Position numbers and translations under genes: made by a program. Positions 36,458 through 50,124 of a stretch of DNA of 64,000 nucleotides are shown here, in pieces. Location: positions 1,916,766-1,980,765 of the forward strand of contig VWYX01000012.1 in assembly GCA_013396525.1 (NCBI GenBank). The letters run 5' to 3'. The notes below the pieces were generated by a model. The model searched no databases and was not told the DNA's origin. It saw only the letters and a list, made by a program, of their open reading frames with translations. The stretch comes from Chaetorhynchus papuensis (Eukaryota > Chordata > Aves > Passeriformes > Rhipiduridae). The stretch's first letter is position 1; the number at the start of each line of letters is the position of its first letter.

Positions 36458-38850
36458 TGACAGAGATTGGAAGCAAGAGAATAGAAAGGCATGAAAAGCT
36501 TTTGAAAGTGCCCTTGTGGGCTAATACTGTTACACCAGTGAATAAGTCTCTTGAAGGCTGTGCATCTGTGGCCATTTATCTGGTAGGCTTGCTATTCATC
36601 TCCTCTGAGTGTAGTGTAAATGCACTGTATTAGGGTCATGATGAGAGCAAACCTAAAACGTTTAAATATTAGAAATGAGTTAGCCAGCTGTCCAGCAAGA
36701 AAGTACAGACTATTGCAAGCCAAACACAAAGAAAGCAGGGAAACAAAATATAGCATTTGGAAAGAGGTGTCTGCACTGGGACTCTTGATCTTTCAACCAA
36801 GTCTGCTAAGGAGGAAGGACTGTTTGATGCTACATAAGACGAGTTTTCTCTTACAAAATGATGATAAAATATTCAGTATTCTTTTAGAAAGTCTCCTCTC
36901 TGCTTGCAAAATATTTTATGGACACAAAAAGCAAGAATGTACAGAAAATCATGTCTAGATTGCTCAAAAGTTTAAAATGTTGAGAATAGGAATTTTTCGT
37001 AGATGAGACTAAGAATAATTTGTGCTGCTTCTACTTCTGAAGTCTGAAGAAGGAAATATTGAGAGGACAAAAAGTAGAAAAAAAGGGTTGGAAAATAACA
37101 CTTGGACTATATTTTAGTATTGAGACTGATAAAAGTATTAAAATTATCTTGCCTTAAAATCTCTAAAGAATAAATGAGATCAGGTTGAGGAGCTTGCAAG
37201 CAGAACTGGCAAACCAGTTTGTTTGAGACATTTGTTCATAATTCACAATTGGAACAACATCTCTTATGTCTGCCTGTGTTGAGGGTCTGAAATCTGCATA
37301 CAAATCCAGGTAACAGTTTGACTTTTAGAGTTTGTTTCTTTAGCAAAAATGGGAAAGTCAAGTCTACACCCAGCATTTGAAAGTATGGAATCCATATATT
37401 AAAAAAGGAGCTTCCTGCCTGTCTTCCTGCCTTCTTGTTTTCCCCTAGAAAAGGAAAAAAACACCACCTTTAATAAAAAGTAAAGCTTCCTCGTTCATTG
37501 CCAGTGTTGAACAGGAACATTTTTCAAATCTTGAAAAGGATGGGAGAATTTCTCAGATCTGAACTTGTAATCATAAAGGATTGGTAAAGCTTAGCTGTAA
37601 TCCAACAGTATATTGCTTGGTTAAAACCCATTTAAATAAGCAATGTGTATCACCACTGATGGGAAGAAGAATGAGAAATTCTCCTCCCAGTTGTGTGTTT
37701 CAGTATCTTTCAAAAACTTCAAAACAATTTTGGGAATTTTGTAATGCGGATTACTTGCGGTATTCCTTAGGGCACATCTTCTTAGGAGATGCACGCAACC
37801 TGTATTTGCTATTCTGTTTTCTGGACAGCAGCTTTACTAAGCTTTGAAAAGAGGATGTTAGCATTTTTAAAGCCTTTTTTCTCCTTTTTATTATATGAAT
37901 CAGTGTTCTTGAAGGAGTCAAAGTTCAATCCTCCTGCTGCATTACAATGCCTTTCAGTTTAATATCAGAGAGCGAGTTCCATTTTACTTTGTAATACGGA
38001 GCTTCACTTCGGCATTAATTTCATTCGGAAAGCAGCTGCACTTATAATAGATTCCTTTAAAGCAAAATGGAAAATATACATTTATCAAATGACTTTCTTC
38101 CAGTAATGCTGCAGCCGTCTTTATTGCATCAAAGTTGTCAGCAATCAGGCCATCTTTCTGAATAAAGATGTGCCAAATCATTGAAGCAAGCTTTATATTG
38201 AATAAGCAACACATGAATTCTGTGGTAGGAGGACAGACAGACAGGCACTATCTCAGCCTGTGCAATATGATGTATTTATTTATGTCCACATCACACAACG
38301 TTAGCAAATTTGGGGAATATTTCCTACATGGACACAGCAAGTGTCATTATATATTTAAAAATCATGCTTTTGAAATTGTTTAGCTTAACAGACTCATAAC
38401 ATCTTGTCACAAATGAAAGACTCTTAAAATCAGCGGTAACAGCTTTATTTTTCTCTGCTGAGACTTTTTTTTTTCTTTCAATGTGCTATTTAATGACTCT
38501 CATAAGTTTCACAGTCCAGTTTAACATATTTTTACTGTTTATCTCTGTAATTAAAGCAATGTTTAAATTAAATTTTTGTTTTGGGGAGTTTTTTGTGCTG
38601 CTTGGGAAAATGCAAGGTCCGATTGAAATGTTAATTCAGTTATAAATTTTTAAGTTTCATTCTAACTATTCTGTGAATCAGAATATCCATTTTTAAGATA
38701 AGAAACTATTGATATGCTATTCTTTGGTTACGCAGAGACACTAGAGTTAGTCACTTGATTCTCCTCTTTTGACATGAAATAATGGACATTTCAGCATTAA
38801 TCAGAGTTCTATGGTTTTAATATAATAAACATATTAAACATAAAGCGCAT
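36458..38850. other. Unique AT-rich non-coding stretch, no gene seen
   Basis: No repeat family or exon recognised. A 112-codon plus-strand frame at 36620-36958 has no known domain, splice context or poly(A) signal that would support it. Confidence 0.55.
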
Positions 38851-39299
38851 GGACTTGTTGGAGTCCAGAGGAGGCCATGAAGATGCTCAGAGGGCTGGAG
38901 CCCCTCTGCTCTGGATACAGACTGAGATTGTTCAGTCTGGAGAAGAGAAGGCTCTGGAGAGACCTTAGAGCCTCTTCCAGTGCCTAGAGGGGCTTCAAGA
39001 CAGCTGGAGAGAGACTTTTTACAAGGATGTGTCACTACAAAAAAAGGGGGAATGGCTTTAACCTGAAACCGAGGAGGTTTGGCGTAGATAGGAGGAAGGA
39101 ATTCTTCCCTGTGAGGGTGGGGAGGCCCTGGCACAGGGTGCCCAGAGAAGCTGTGGTTGTCCCATCCCTGGAAGTGTCCAAGGCCAGGTTGGATGGGGCT
39201 TGGAGCAACCTGGGATAGGGGAAGGTGTCCCTGCTCAGGGCAGTGGGTGGGACTGGATGAGCTTTAAGGTCCTTTCCAATCCAAACTGTTCTAGGATTA
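38851..39299 (+). mobile_element. CR1 LINE 3' end, well preserved
   Basis: This is the clearest CR1 in the window. It reads 'ttggagtccagaggaggcca', then 'ttcagtctggagaagagaagg', 'gagagggactttttacaag'-like, 'cccagagaagctgtggttgtcccatccctgg', 'aaggtgtccctgctcagggcag', and ends at 'ctttccaatccaaactgttctagga', all in sense order. It is a 5'-truncated copy of about 450 bp. An A/G run replaces part of the usual sequence near 39036. Short open frames within it (such as 39027-39218) are translations of the CR1 end and not genes. Confidence 0.93.
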
Positions 39300-40619
39300 C
39301 AGGACCTTCAGGGACATCTATTCTTGCAGAAGTTGTGATGTAGGATTAGGCAGTGGAGATGGAAAGGAGGGAAGATATTTTTAGTTACTCCTGATATTAA
39401 GGCTGTGGGGGTTTTAACCCTGCCTATTGCACAAACACAGATGATCAGACTTACATGCTTATGGCAAAATCAGTCTTGAAGTGTTGAAGTAAATTTGAAA
39501 ACGCCTAACTTGGACAGTATATCATATCCCTATTATGATTTTTACCCCATTTATTTAAAATAACAGTATCACAGTTATTTTCTGACATAAAATGATCCCA
39601 GGTTAATTGCAGCTGATATATAGTAACAGATTTGAAAGGGAGAGGGGAGATATCTGCTCTTCCATACTTTACCTTCCTGCCTGCATGCCAGCCGAGATCA
39701 AGCCTGAGCTGGAAAATAATTCAAATATTGCTGAATATATTAGCCTGCAATAAACCAAATGAATCAAAGTAATCACAAACATATTGTAATCATCAGCATA
39801 TTGTAATCTGGTTTCACATTCCAGTGGTCTGAGTGTTTCTTTTCTGTGTTCTCAGTAGGTATAAATAGCTGGTAGGTACAGATACCCCCAGTAAGACAGC
39901 ACTAAAATCAATGGAATTACACTGCTTGGAAGTCTCGACAGCTATATTGGCCTAGGTCTCTTTCATCTCTGTAGAGCTGAGAATCCTGATATCTTCAGTT
40001 TAATGTGTGCTGGCTAAGCCTTGCAGCAAAACACTCAGGATTTGCGGCAGCAATCAGGAAACCCCACAATTGGGGTACAGCTCCGTTGCCAGCTGTCTTC
40101 CAGGTTGTCTCATACTACAGATGCAGCAAATACCACACACTGGTGTTTTACTGGACTGTGTAAATGAGTAGAAAGTAAGGCAGGGCAGAATTCATTGAAG
40201 CTATGGAACTTCTGTTCCCAAACTTACACTTCCCCAAAATTTATATGCAAAACTTCAGCTAAAGCTTCTATGAGCTCTAAAACTTGGAAATTTAAAGGAA
40301 GAAAAAATATCTCCCCCCACCAAAAAGTCCCCAACTCCTTTGGTCACAGTTGTGTGAGACTGACTGATCTAAATGATCTTATCTCTCTGGGGAAGTATCT
40401 CTTTCCTTAATTAAGAGCACAGCCACTTCCCTGATGTATGGATATCTAGGAATTCTCTTGGACATGTCCATCAGCAGTCTGAGGGAGACAGTGTGTCTGT
40501 ATAATTCATTTGGGGATTGCGAAGAGGAACAACGACTTCTTAGATAATGCATAAAAAACACCATGTGAGTTATAAAAAAAGCAAATGGAGTAAGGATGCA
40601 ATCATAACTATTATACAGA
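39300..40619. other. Unique AT-rich non-coding stretch
   Basis: No gene recognised. It contains a spaced duplication, CATATTGTAATC at 39780-39791 and 39797-39808 (17-bp period), and a TATAAATAG string near 39858. That string resembles a TATA box but has no supporting transcript features. Confidence 0.55.
39780..39808 (+). repeat. Short tandem duplication, 17-bp period
   Basis: CATATTGTAATC appears twice, separated by ATCAG-type spacer sequence. It is a local duplication of unknown significance. Confidence 0.6.
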
Positions 40620-40790
40620 ATATATAGAACATGTTCTATATACATATACATGCACACATATATACAAAATACACACATATATAATAGTATATGGGATCAC
40701 AGAATATGCTGAGTTGGAAGGGACTGACAAGTTGGACACATGTATATATATTTATATATTTATATATATGTTTATATCTATCTATATCTG
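40610..40790. repeat. TA/CA-rich microsatellite region with 22-bp palindrome
   Basis: Imperfect TA, TACA and TATC repeats on both sides of a short CR1 end. At 40621-40642 the sequence is a perfect 22-bp palindrome centred on GAACATGTTC, which fits the RRRCWWGYYY half-site pattern of p53-family factors. The flanking simple repeats suggest slippage as the origin. Confidence 0.7.
40695..40738 (-). mobile_element. CR1 LINE 3' terminal remnant
   Basis: The plus-strand text 'atcacagaatatgctgag' followed by 'ttggaagggac' is the reverse complement of the avian CR1 3' terminus. Only about 45 bp remain, embedded in microsatellite sequence. Confidence 0.7.
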
Positions 40791-43700
40791 AAATCTTGGG
40801 CATTTGCTTTCACCATTAAATTGCTTCAAGGATTTTGCAGGGCTCAGGGATGCAAGACTGGTCTGCCAGTTTGTTTCACAGAGAACAATTGTATGGTATT
40901 GAAACACCATTGGTGGAGCAGCCTTCAATCAGGTACAACCAGGCCAAATTACCTTGGATCAAGGAATGCATTTCCCACTGATCCATGTTCACGTTGTTGA
41001 AGCAGTCAAACAAAGTAGAAGTCTGCATCATGCCTCTCTGCATGACATACGTAAATAAATAGGGAGATTCAGTCTGGTTGTTAGCTAGATGCTTAGAGAC
41101 AGAGAAATGGAAATTAATAATCTAATTAATTTGAGTGTCTTCCAAATACTGGCGAATTAAGAACTGATTTACCTCTTGCTTGAAAAGATGTGGATCTTCC
41201 TCTCTTAAAGCTCCCTAAGGCATGACTATATTAACCTCAGATTTCTAAAATGCACTCTATCAGCAATGGTGAGAAGAGCTGAAATTGAAAATAACCCCTA
41301 CTCTAACAAACCTGGGTCATGAAAAACCCCTGATCATTTTAGACAAGGAATTAATGATATTTGTTATATCTTTTAGCTTTTGTCTGTGTTGCCCATTTCC
41401 CCAGCCCCACTCTCTGACCTCACTGGGAGGCCAGCTCAGAGGGATTTCACTTTGTGATGAAGAGTGGAGTGTCACTGACTGGGACACTGCCTCACTCTGG
41501 GAGATCAGATTCCCACCCTTTTTGGATAATGCAGGTGGATTCCCTTCATCCTTCCTGGGCTGAAAGATTCAGTAGCCAAGTCGAACACCTTCCTAACTCC
41601 ATCTCTCCAGGGCCTCACAGCCTCTCTTTGACTGCACTCTGACAGCAAATCTATTCCAGTAATTTACTTGGAAGACAAATGCCATGACATGGCCCCCCCT
41701 CTCCTCTCTTATTTGCACAGCTTTTGTCGCTGGACACAGACACACATAAGGGATGAGCTGTCCCTGGGGTCAGTTTGGGACAGCTGTCCCTGCTGTCCCC
41801 TCCCAGCTGCTTGCGCTCACTCCATGACTGTGTTGCTGCACTGCTCAGCAAAAGCTGAGCCCTCCCTGTGTCACCAACACGCTGTCACCGAGAGGCTCCA
41901 AACACCGCCCCAAACGAGCTGTTAATACAAAAGTTAACTCCAGACCACAATCTCTGCTACTTTATTCTGTGCGAGGAATAACTCAGATCAAACGAATGTT
42001 TTAGCTGTGCTTTATTCTGTACCATAACTCAGACTTCACACACTTCAGTGTTAGACCAGCTTACAAATGCCTGCTTTCTTTTCCAGTGCTGCTAGCAGAA
42101 AAGCATAATATCATACCAAGATTTCTAGTCGTGGCAGGTTTTGTGTGGTCTGGTTTAAGGAAGAACTCTGAGGCTTGTTTTACATTCCTGAGAAGTAAAA
42201 GTAGCTTTTACACGAAGCAATAAAAATAAGAAAAATAAAGAAATTACAGAAACTTTGAATCCAGGCCTGTAGAGCCTATGGTTCAGATAACTAGTTTTTA
42301 GGAGTAATTTTTTGGCAATTCTCTGCAAGTTTTGAGCTCTCTGTGGAATTGTGGGCACATTGCTGTCTTAAGTGCCAGATCTGTAAGTTGCTAGATGCAG
42401 CTGAGTACTATTAATTGTTCTAGAAATGGACACAGCAAAATTGTGCTTATTAAGTTAGAAACTAAAAGGAAAAAATCAAGCACTAACTGTGCCAGCTGAT
42501 TATTGTGTTAGAAGTGCAATCTATGTTTGTTAAGTGATTATTCCGTAACTGAAAGAAAATATGGGTAATCTTATTTATCTGTTTCTTTGACTCTTGGCAA
42601 AAATTATACGAGTGTAGAGGTTGAAGATTTTGAGTCAAATTTCTAATAAGCCATAACTGCTACTCACAGTGACTTTTTTTTCCCCCACTGGGAATCATGT
42701 TATGCATGTTTCCTTTTTTGAAGAAAAAAGTAGAGGGTTACAACAACTCCTTAAGATTTTCTACGAGTTACTCTGCATCTATTACGATTGTGAAACTGAA
42801 GTCTATACTCTTTTTTGACATGAGAGGAAAAAATGTAAGTAAAATGTTGCTTTCATAAGTTTTAAAACCAGAATTCCCACAGCATTGCACAGTTAGGTCT
42901 TACATTAAGCATTTATCGCAGCTACAAATTCACAGCATGGTTTTTGAGGCAGCAAAAAACCAGAATGAGTCCAATTGACATTTTACAGTCAGAACAAAGG
43001 TTTGAAAATGTACAGCTCATATATAACTACTTACACATTACTTATTAGCCCCTTAAAATAGAGCTAAACTCAGTATCACCCCTTCATGCAGTTAATTATT
43101 AGTAAATTAAGTCCTTCAATCATTCTGAACGTTGAAGAACATTAAATTATATAGTGCTTGCCAAATGATGGCCAAAATCTGACTTAATTCACACTCTGGA
43201 GGTAGTGACGTTCAAGAGGTTGTGGGCAGAATAAGAGGGCAGAGTGTGGCCCTCTTAATAATTAATAAAGTAGAACAAAAGTAAAGAGCTCATTTGGAAT
43301 GTCAGTGTGAATCTGCAAAGCCTTGTGATACAGGAGTGTACACCTCCGGGAGCTCAGTGCTGTGCAGCAGTGTGACAGAGAGGGGAGGAAAACTCACTCC
43401 ACTGCAGGGCCTTTCTTGAATAAAAATTATTTGTATGGATGTTCTGCAGTTTTGCTGTGAGCCTTGGGGAATGCCTTTGATGCACTTGATTAGGGAACAA
43501 GATCTCGACCTTGTAGACTCAGTAAGATCTTCACATGTTTAAATACAGATAATTAGTCTCAGTTCTCTCCTTTTTTTTCTATTTTTTTTTAAACTTCCAT
43601 CCTCATGATTTTGGTTTGATTTGGGTGTTTTTCCCCTTTCTTGCCCTCTTAATTGATTATAAATATTTGTTTAAATGCCAGCACAGTGCCCTGTTCCTAA

Positions 43701-45336
43701 TTTATTCAATATAAATGACCATGTCTAATTTTCATTTTGGAATATAAGATGATATATATTTTAAAATGGATTTTAGTAGGGAGTAGGAAATTCCTTCACA
43801 TCTATCTGTGTACTGCAGTGGAGTGAAGGTCAGAGATGCCTAGTGGAGCTCCAGGCATGCTGACATGTGTAATACCCCGGTTAGACCATAGCTCAGGAGC
43901 AGCCTGGGCAAGCTGGGCAGAAGTGTGTGCTCACATGCCCCGCACAAAGGATGAGCTTCTGCTGGGCTCCACGTTTGCTGCGTGTTCAGCAGGATGAATT
44001 TGCTGTGCTGCGCTCAGTTCCAGTGGCACAGTTCCCAGGGATGTGCTGTGAGCAGAGTGGGGAGAACATCAGGGGGAGCAGTTACCCTGGGCACGGCCAA
44101 CAGGATGGATACCTTTATTTAAAATGTCTGAAGTGGTGTGGTGAGCCCTGGGGTTCAGGATCTGATTATCCATCATGCTTTGGCCTACAGACTTATTTTA
44201 GATTATGATTCTTTGCTGTCTTAAAAGATGGCATATTCTGCTAAATCAGCACATGAATTTAGCTATGGAGCTGGGTAAATACGTGTGGCTGAGCCATTTT
44301 TTTCTATCATCATGGATGAAAGCTTGATTTTGAGCCTTATTGAACATAGTTTTGCTCTGATTATGCAACTCTAAAGAGGCTTTGGTCCAAGGTAAATGTT
44401 GGTCAAAGTGTATTCCGCCATATCTGGAAAATATTCTGGTAGTTTTAATTCTCTCTCTGTTGGCAGACTTATTATTGACTGATTCAAATTATTTAAATAA
44501 GGATTCACCCATTTTCCATATCTGTAAATAAATTCCCTTTCTCAGGTGCTGCGAAGACAATCCACTTGCTTATCTCATGGACTTCAAACCTCATGTGATA
44601 TAAGCAGGGTATTTTAGTCTGCTGGTTTTCAGTATGTGCCCATTTTGTGTATGGAAGGAAGAGGATCACAGATTCAGAAGTCTGGTGTGCTGCTGTTTGA
44701 GGGACTTTTTGTGAAGCCATTTCAAAATGATTTTTTAGGTGTACACTGTTAATTCTATGTCAGAGCATTATACAAGGAATGTAACAGGAGTTCACTGTGC
44801 ACATTTCTCCAAATTCCTGGAGGTGTTCTAGTGCTGAGGCGTCAAACACACAGATCAGTGTCTTACCTTTAATCACTCTACCCTGGCTCAGGCTAAAAGA
44901 AAACAACACACCCTTCCTCCCCCCAAAAAACAAGGGAAACTGCTGTTTGTGTTCTGCTCTGGTGCACCAGTTCAAAATGGCTTTCTGTCTCACTTCACTG
45001 GTTTCTTGGAGGTGGGGATTGATCTGAGAATCTCTTGCATGATATGTTTGAAATATTTATCTGAGGCTGAACTGTCAGGTGGTGTCCAAGTCACTCATTA
45101 CGAGGCAGCAGAGGGAGGCAGTGCTGTCAGGGAGTTATCATTTTCTGTGTATGTATGGGCAGTGGGGTCTGTGCTTTATTAAACTTTGCAATGGGAAAAG
45201 ATCATTGCGAGGTATTTGATTTAAATGCTGAAAATTTCAATCCGAAGGTAACAGTAAATGATACTGAAGCAATGTTAGCATTGCTGTTATCTGTAATATT
45301 CAGGGTCTTTTCTTTCTTATTTCTAGTTGCACAATT

Positions 45337-45388
45337 GTTCTTGTTTTTGTTTTTTTTTTTTCTTTTTCTTTTCTTCTTTTTCTCTTGC
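45337..45388 (+). repeat. Pyrimidine (T/C) tract
   Basis: A T-rich, C-interrupted tract of about 50 bp. An open frame running through it translates to a run of Phe and Leu and is an artefact of the tract. Confidence 0.75.
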
Positions 45389-46650
45389 CTGAAGTTTTTT
45401 AGTCTCTAAATATGTCAGTGACTGGCTTGCAATCCAGTGTAATTGGTACCTGGTAAATGACCTGTGTTTTGTTGCTTGATCTGAATCCTGCCTGATCTAC
45501 CTGAGCTGAGTGAAACATGCCTTTGGGGTGCTACAAAGCTTGCCATGATCAAAGAATTGAGGGCTTTTCTCATGGTGCATCCAGGTACCAATAAACACTT
45601 GCCTTACCTCCTATAAATTGTAAGTTCAGTTTTGCTGCAGATTATTAGTACGAAATAAACCACTGGATGAAATCAGACGTCAGTTTTCCTGTTGTGTTCC
45701 TTCTCTTGTGCCAATGTTATGCCATGATACAATACTACAGTGCTATGTACAGCCAAGAATGAAAGGTTTCATTATATTTTGGATTCCAGGAGCGTGACAG
45801 ACATTTTTACATTATACAAAATACCTAAAATTGTAGTCCTTAAACGTTTTCATTGTCTGAAAGGCACATCTTGTAACTGTGGGATAGGAATGTTATCTTT
45901 AGGTCAAATTACTGTGTGCTGAAGCATGACCCAATTTTCAGTTTAATATGAATCCTATTTTTGATTGTGCAAAAAAATATAAGAAATACCCATTGACTGT
46001 GAGGTGCTTATTTCAGTTTTATTAAAGAGTTGCTGATTGCAAGTTATGGGATGCTATAAAATTGAAACTGCCTTATTTAAAATCATTCTCTCTTGTGCAA
46101 TGGGATAAAGGTTGATTTTGTAGCTGTGTAGATATTGTGTGAGGTTATTTAGGTAGTGGTTCTTCGTCTGCAGGTATTTTCTGTTCTTTCCCTTAAATAA
46201 AATTCCTGCCACTTTTACATTTTGACAGTTAATCTTTAATTCTTCACCATACTAATTAAATGTGAACTATTAGAGAAACAATAAGCCGTGAATCATCAGC
46301 TACAAATAGGCAGTTTAACAGTCAAGAAATTGAGCATTTCTTAATCTTATATACCCTCAGCATCAAAGTGAATAAATCTGAGGTTAAAAAGAAAGGCCAT
46401 CACATTTCCCATTGCTTTAGGAAACAACTTATTTCTTTCTCTCTTGTTCATCTGCCCATACAACACAACAAAAGGAAGGACCTGATTCTGTGATCCTTGA
46501 TTTGTACAAGAAGCTTTTATTTCTATATCAGCCATACTAAGCAGAGTGTAATATTAATAGACATTATCCACAGTACACAAATAAAATTCATGAAACAAAC
46601 ACCCTACTTCTGTAAACTTCAAGTTCTTTGGAGAGTCTTCTTGAAAATGA

Positions 46651-46675
46651 ATAATACCCTTTTCAAGGGTATTAT
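46651..46675. repeat. Perfect 11-bp inverted repeat, 3-nt loop
   Basis: ATAATACCCTT, loop TTC, then AAGGGTATTAT. It is a compact hairpin with no neighbouring gene to assign it a role. Confidence 0.7.
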
Positions 46676-48344
46676 GTGAGGCAGTACAGCTATTCAATTA
46701 AGAGCCTTTGAATCCTCTAAAAGCTTGTATTCTGCCTAAGTAGAACATATAAATATCTTCAGCTTTCACAGAGTTACTCTTCTATCAGCAGTAAAGCTGG
46801 GGTTCATGGATGTTGCTGGATCAGAGCCAGACCCTCCTGCATCTTGCAGAACAAAGTTGTGAGATCAAAAGGCTGGGACATGTCTGTGGTCAGAAGTGCA
46901 CGGGCACTGGGCTGCTTCATCTTAAACCTTTTGAAAATGATTGGTTAGTGCAGTATTCCTAAATACTGTTAGCAGCTACTGATGCTTCTGTAGAGAGAAT
47001 AGTTCAGGTCATATTTAGAAATAAAACAGTTGTCGCCTGCTAAACACAATTGGAGGCTGGGCATTTAGAAAGCCAACTGTCTCTGGAGCAGGAGGCTGCA
47101 TTTCAGACAGGGCCAATGCAACTGGAAGGGTTTCACTAATGGGGTGTCTGTGAGTCAGGATTTCTATACAGCCTTGCTGAGCATTTCACCCTAATAGGGC
47201 TCCTGCAATAGAGCTGAATTTCAGATCAGTGGGAATGCTCTGCCTGCTTGGAACTTCGTTAAAATTCTGAGTGAAGCAGGCTCAGATTTGGATTTCTGCA
47301 CCTGCTCATGAGATTGGTAAGCAGAGGTGGGCTGGGATATTCTGGAGAATATTTTTCTGCAGGAAAATACTTCCTCATCAAGTGACAGTCTGAAGGACAA
47401 AGGAGTAAATGAAAAAGACTGTCTCAAACCTAAATTTGGAAATATTCTCAATTGTTAGAAGATATTGTACAAATGGTTTGAAGAAACCTCACAAAGTGAT
47501 CTATTTTGTTGGTCTTTGAATATTTGATGGGAGGTGGCTTAATTCAGAGTTATTTCTTACTTAATAATCCATACTTGATTTGCCTAATTGGCATATTTTT
47601 CAGATGTCTGTGCAAACACTAACAAAATATTCAGTCCAACATTGAAATACAAGATTGAAGATTGAATTTAGTAGCTGGCATAGCCAAGGAATATCATCAA
47701 ATAGCATCCATCTAGATACTTCACAAAGAAATGGTAAAACTTCTAATTTTATGTGGTTTATATATTTTTAGTCTTGATAGTAAGTGTTTCAGACAACTGT
47801 AGTGTTACTGCACCCGAGGCCAGTGCTGCTTCCTTACCATTACCTTTCCTTTCTCAGTCATTTTTAGCATAATTCTAGGAAATTCTGGTACTGTTTCCTT
47901 GCTCAGGTTTTCCAGAAAAAAACCCACATTTAATCCAAAACCCACAGGAATCAATAACATTCTGCTATCATTCTGTTTTCCATGCAGTTTTTTTGCCAAT
48001 AGAATTTTTTCAATACCACCAAAGCTTCTAACGCGTTTAAATAAATTAAATAGAAGAATTCATCAAATTATATTCTGTATCATTAGGAGTAATGAATAAC
48101 TAAAACTCCTACTCTGTTGGAAATGCAGAACTGCTTAATTCAAATTTCAGTATCAACAATGCTGATATAGGAGAAACAAGTAAAAATTGTTAAAGGGCTT
48201 GTTAAGAATCATCATGTGATATAGTTCTACAAAGATAAAAGTAAATGTTGAGATATAATTTTATCTGCATTAAATTACTAATTTACCATATCATTAGACA
48301 TGAACCAGAATGAAAATATTTCCTTCTGATCAGAATGACCATGA

Positions 48345-48425
48345 GCAGTGCACAGGCCTGGAAGGGACCTGAAAAATTCTACTGGATCATCCACGATCTG
48401 AGGGCAGAATGTTCCAGTCTGGTAC
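48345..48425 (-). mobile_element. Probable old CR1 3' remnant
   Basis: The plus-strand text 'aggcctggaagggacctga' followed by 'ctggatcatccacgatctgagg' resembles the inverted CR1 3' end, but divergence is high and the terminal repeats are not visible. Confidence 0.4.
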
Positions 48426-50046
48426 TTCCTTTCAGTGAAATTTCCTCATAATTGATATGTTTTCAAGATGTCTATCAATTTAAAAGAACAAAGGCTTTTT
48501 CAATCAAGAAACCTCACTGATCTATTTCTTCAACTTTCTGTGAGAATATCTGTAATCACTTCTACTTCCAAACTAGTCAGTAGTTACTGGGAGGGAGTTT
48601 CTGTGCAGTTAAAGTCATTGGAGCTTTGAAAGGAGATGAAAAGAGGAGTGACAAGGTGGTGTGAAGGGTTTCAAGCAATCTGTATTTACAGGAATTCTTT
48701 CCTTTGCAATGCAAATCCAGTGGAAAGGATTGGGTTGTTACTTTCATGTTTAGGGTACAGATTTTTCCAGTGGTTTCTACAGTAAACAGGGATTCAAGCA
48801 GCTCATGCTGTTGTTGATCTCTACTCAACTTTTCTGGGGTCAGCATCCTGAGAACCTTGTCCGTGCACAAGCCCACTGTATCTCATGATAAGCAGTCCCA
48901 AACCTAGCATGAGCCAAAGTAGAGCAGGGCACTATTGCTTTTCTTTTCCTTTCTGAATGGAAAATAGTAACAGTGGTTGGTACTAGGAGATTATGAAAAA
49001 GAGGCAAGAATAAATCATATAAAGAGATACAGAAGTAGTCAGTGTGGCTGTCAGTGTACTTTTAAATTCTGGAAGGATAATTTCCATAAAACTGGTGGAA
49101 AGGGAGGAGGAGTTGGAGAAATGAGTCCTTCAGGAGGTTGTCTGTGCTGTCAGGACAAGTTGCTGAAGCACTAAAATGCCATTTGGAAACACACTGAGAA
49201 CTGAGCTGGAAACTTCCAGATGTAGGTAAGAGTTGCTACATTTTGTGTCAAAACAGCAAAAAGCCTCTCCCCTTTTCCATCTCACTTTAGAGGGAGCTCC
49301 CATCTATACTACAAGTGATGGTGCTAGCAGTCTTTTAATGGGGAGTTACAGAATAAAAGGAAGGGCATATAAAAGAATACTACAGACTAATTTGGATTTA
49401 CCAGCAGTTTTTAAAGTGGTGATTCCCTCATTTCAGTCCTTTGTCTTTGTGAGCAAGGGGCTTATTCTCTGTTGAACCGTGAAACTGAACTATTTTTTAA
49501 AATCTCAAGTTGATATTTTATTTATCTGTGGTTTTTCTTTTGTGTGGGAAAGTCATAAAACAAACTAAAGTGAAATACTTTCCCCTCCTTAAAATACATA
49601 ATTATAAGAATTTTGTATTTCATTTCTTCTGGAAGTTGAATAAGAATAACACTCCTCTAAAAGAATTTACATTTGAAAGAATAGTGTTGAAATTTTGATG
49701 CCCATTTGATACACCTATACATCGCAAAGAACACTGAATTTTAACTTAAAAGTCAATTTTAATCAGAATCTCTTCCACTGTTATTGTTATTTTTCTTTTT
49801 ATATATTTGAGGATAGTTATATATGTACATACAGTTCTTTCCTGCATGTATAAAACAATTGAAACCTAGATATATTCTTTGATGACTTTTTGGGGGGTTT
49901 TTTTCTGAGTTACAGTTTCTTTTATAAAATTTTATACCAGTTTTTTCAGCTCTGCATAACAATTTGGACAGTATCTTCTGTCTTTTTAAAGGGCAGAAAA
50001 AGTATCCATCTAGAGCATTATACTGTGACTTACCAATGGGGGATAG

Positions 50047-50124
50047 TTTGTTTTGTTTCATTTTGTTTTGGTTTGGGTTTTTTTGGTTGTGTTTTTTTGT
50101 TTGTTTGTTTTTTTGGTTTTTTTC
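50047..50124 (+). repeat. T/G-rich low-complexity tract
   Basis: Repeated GTTT and GTTTTTTT units. Open frames here translate to Phe/Val/Leu runs and should be ignored. Confidence 0.75.

Larger units (their letters stand above)
40791..48344. other. Unique AT-rich non-coding stretch, no gene seen
   Basis: No recognisable exon or repeat family. Somewhat GC-richer patches at about 41.4-41.9 kb and 43.85-44.15 kb give open frames of up to about 95 codons without known domains. A pyrimidine tract (45337-45388) and a small palindrome (46651-46675) are listed separately. Confidence 0.55.

Noticed and set aside
39027..39218. 63-codon plus-strand frame as a gene
   Set aside because: It lies wholly in the CR1 3' end and translates the well-known CR1 tail.
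39856..39866. TATAAATAG as a TATA-box promoter
   Set aside because: Short AT-rich strings are expected by chance here; there is no CpG island, initiator or downstream frame.
45155..45409. Frame rich in Phe/Leu resembling a membrane protein
   Set aside because: The apparent membrane segment is the translation of a T/C tract.
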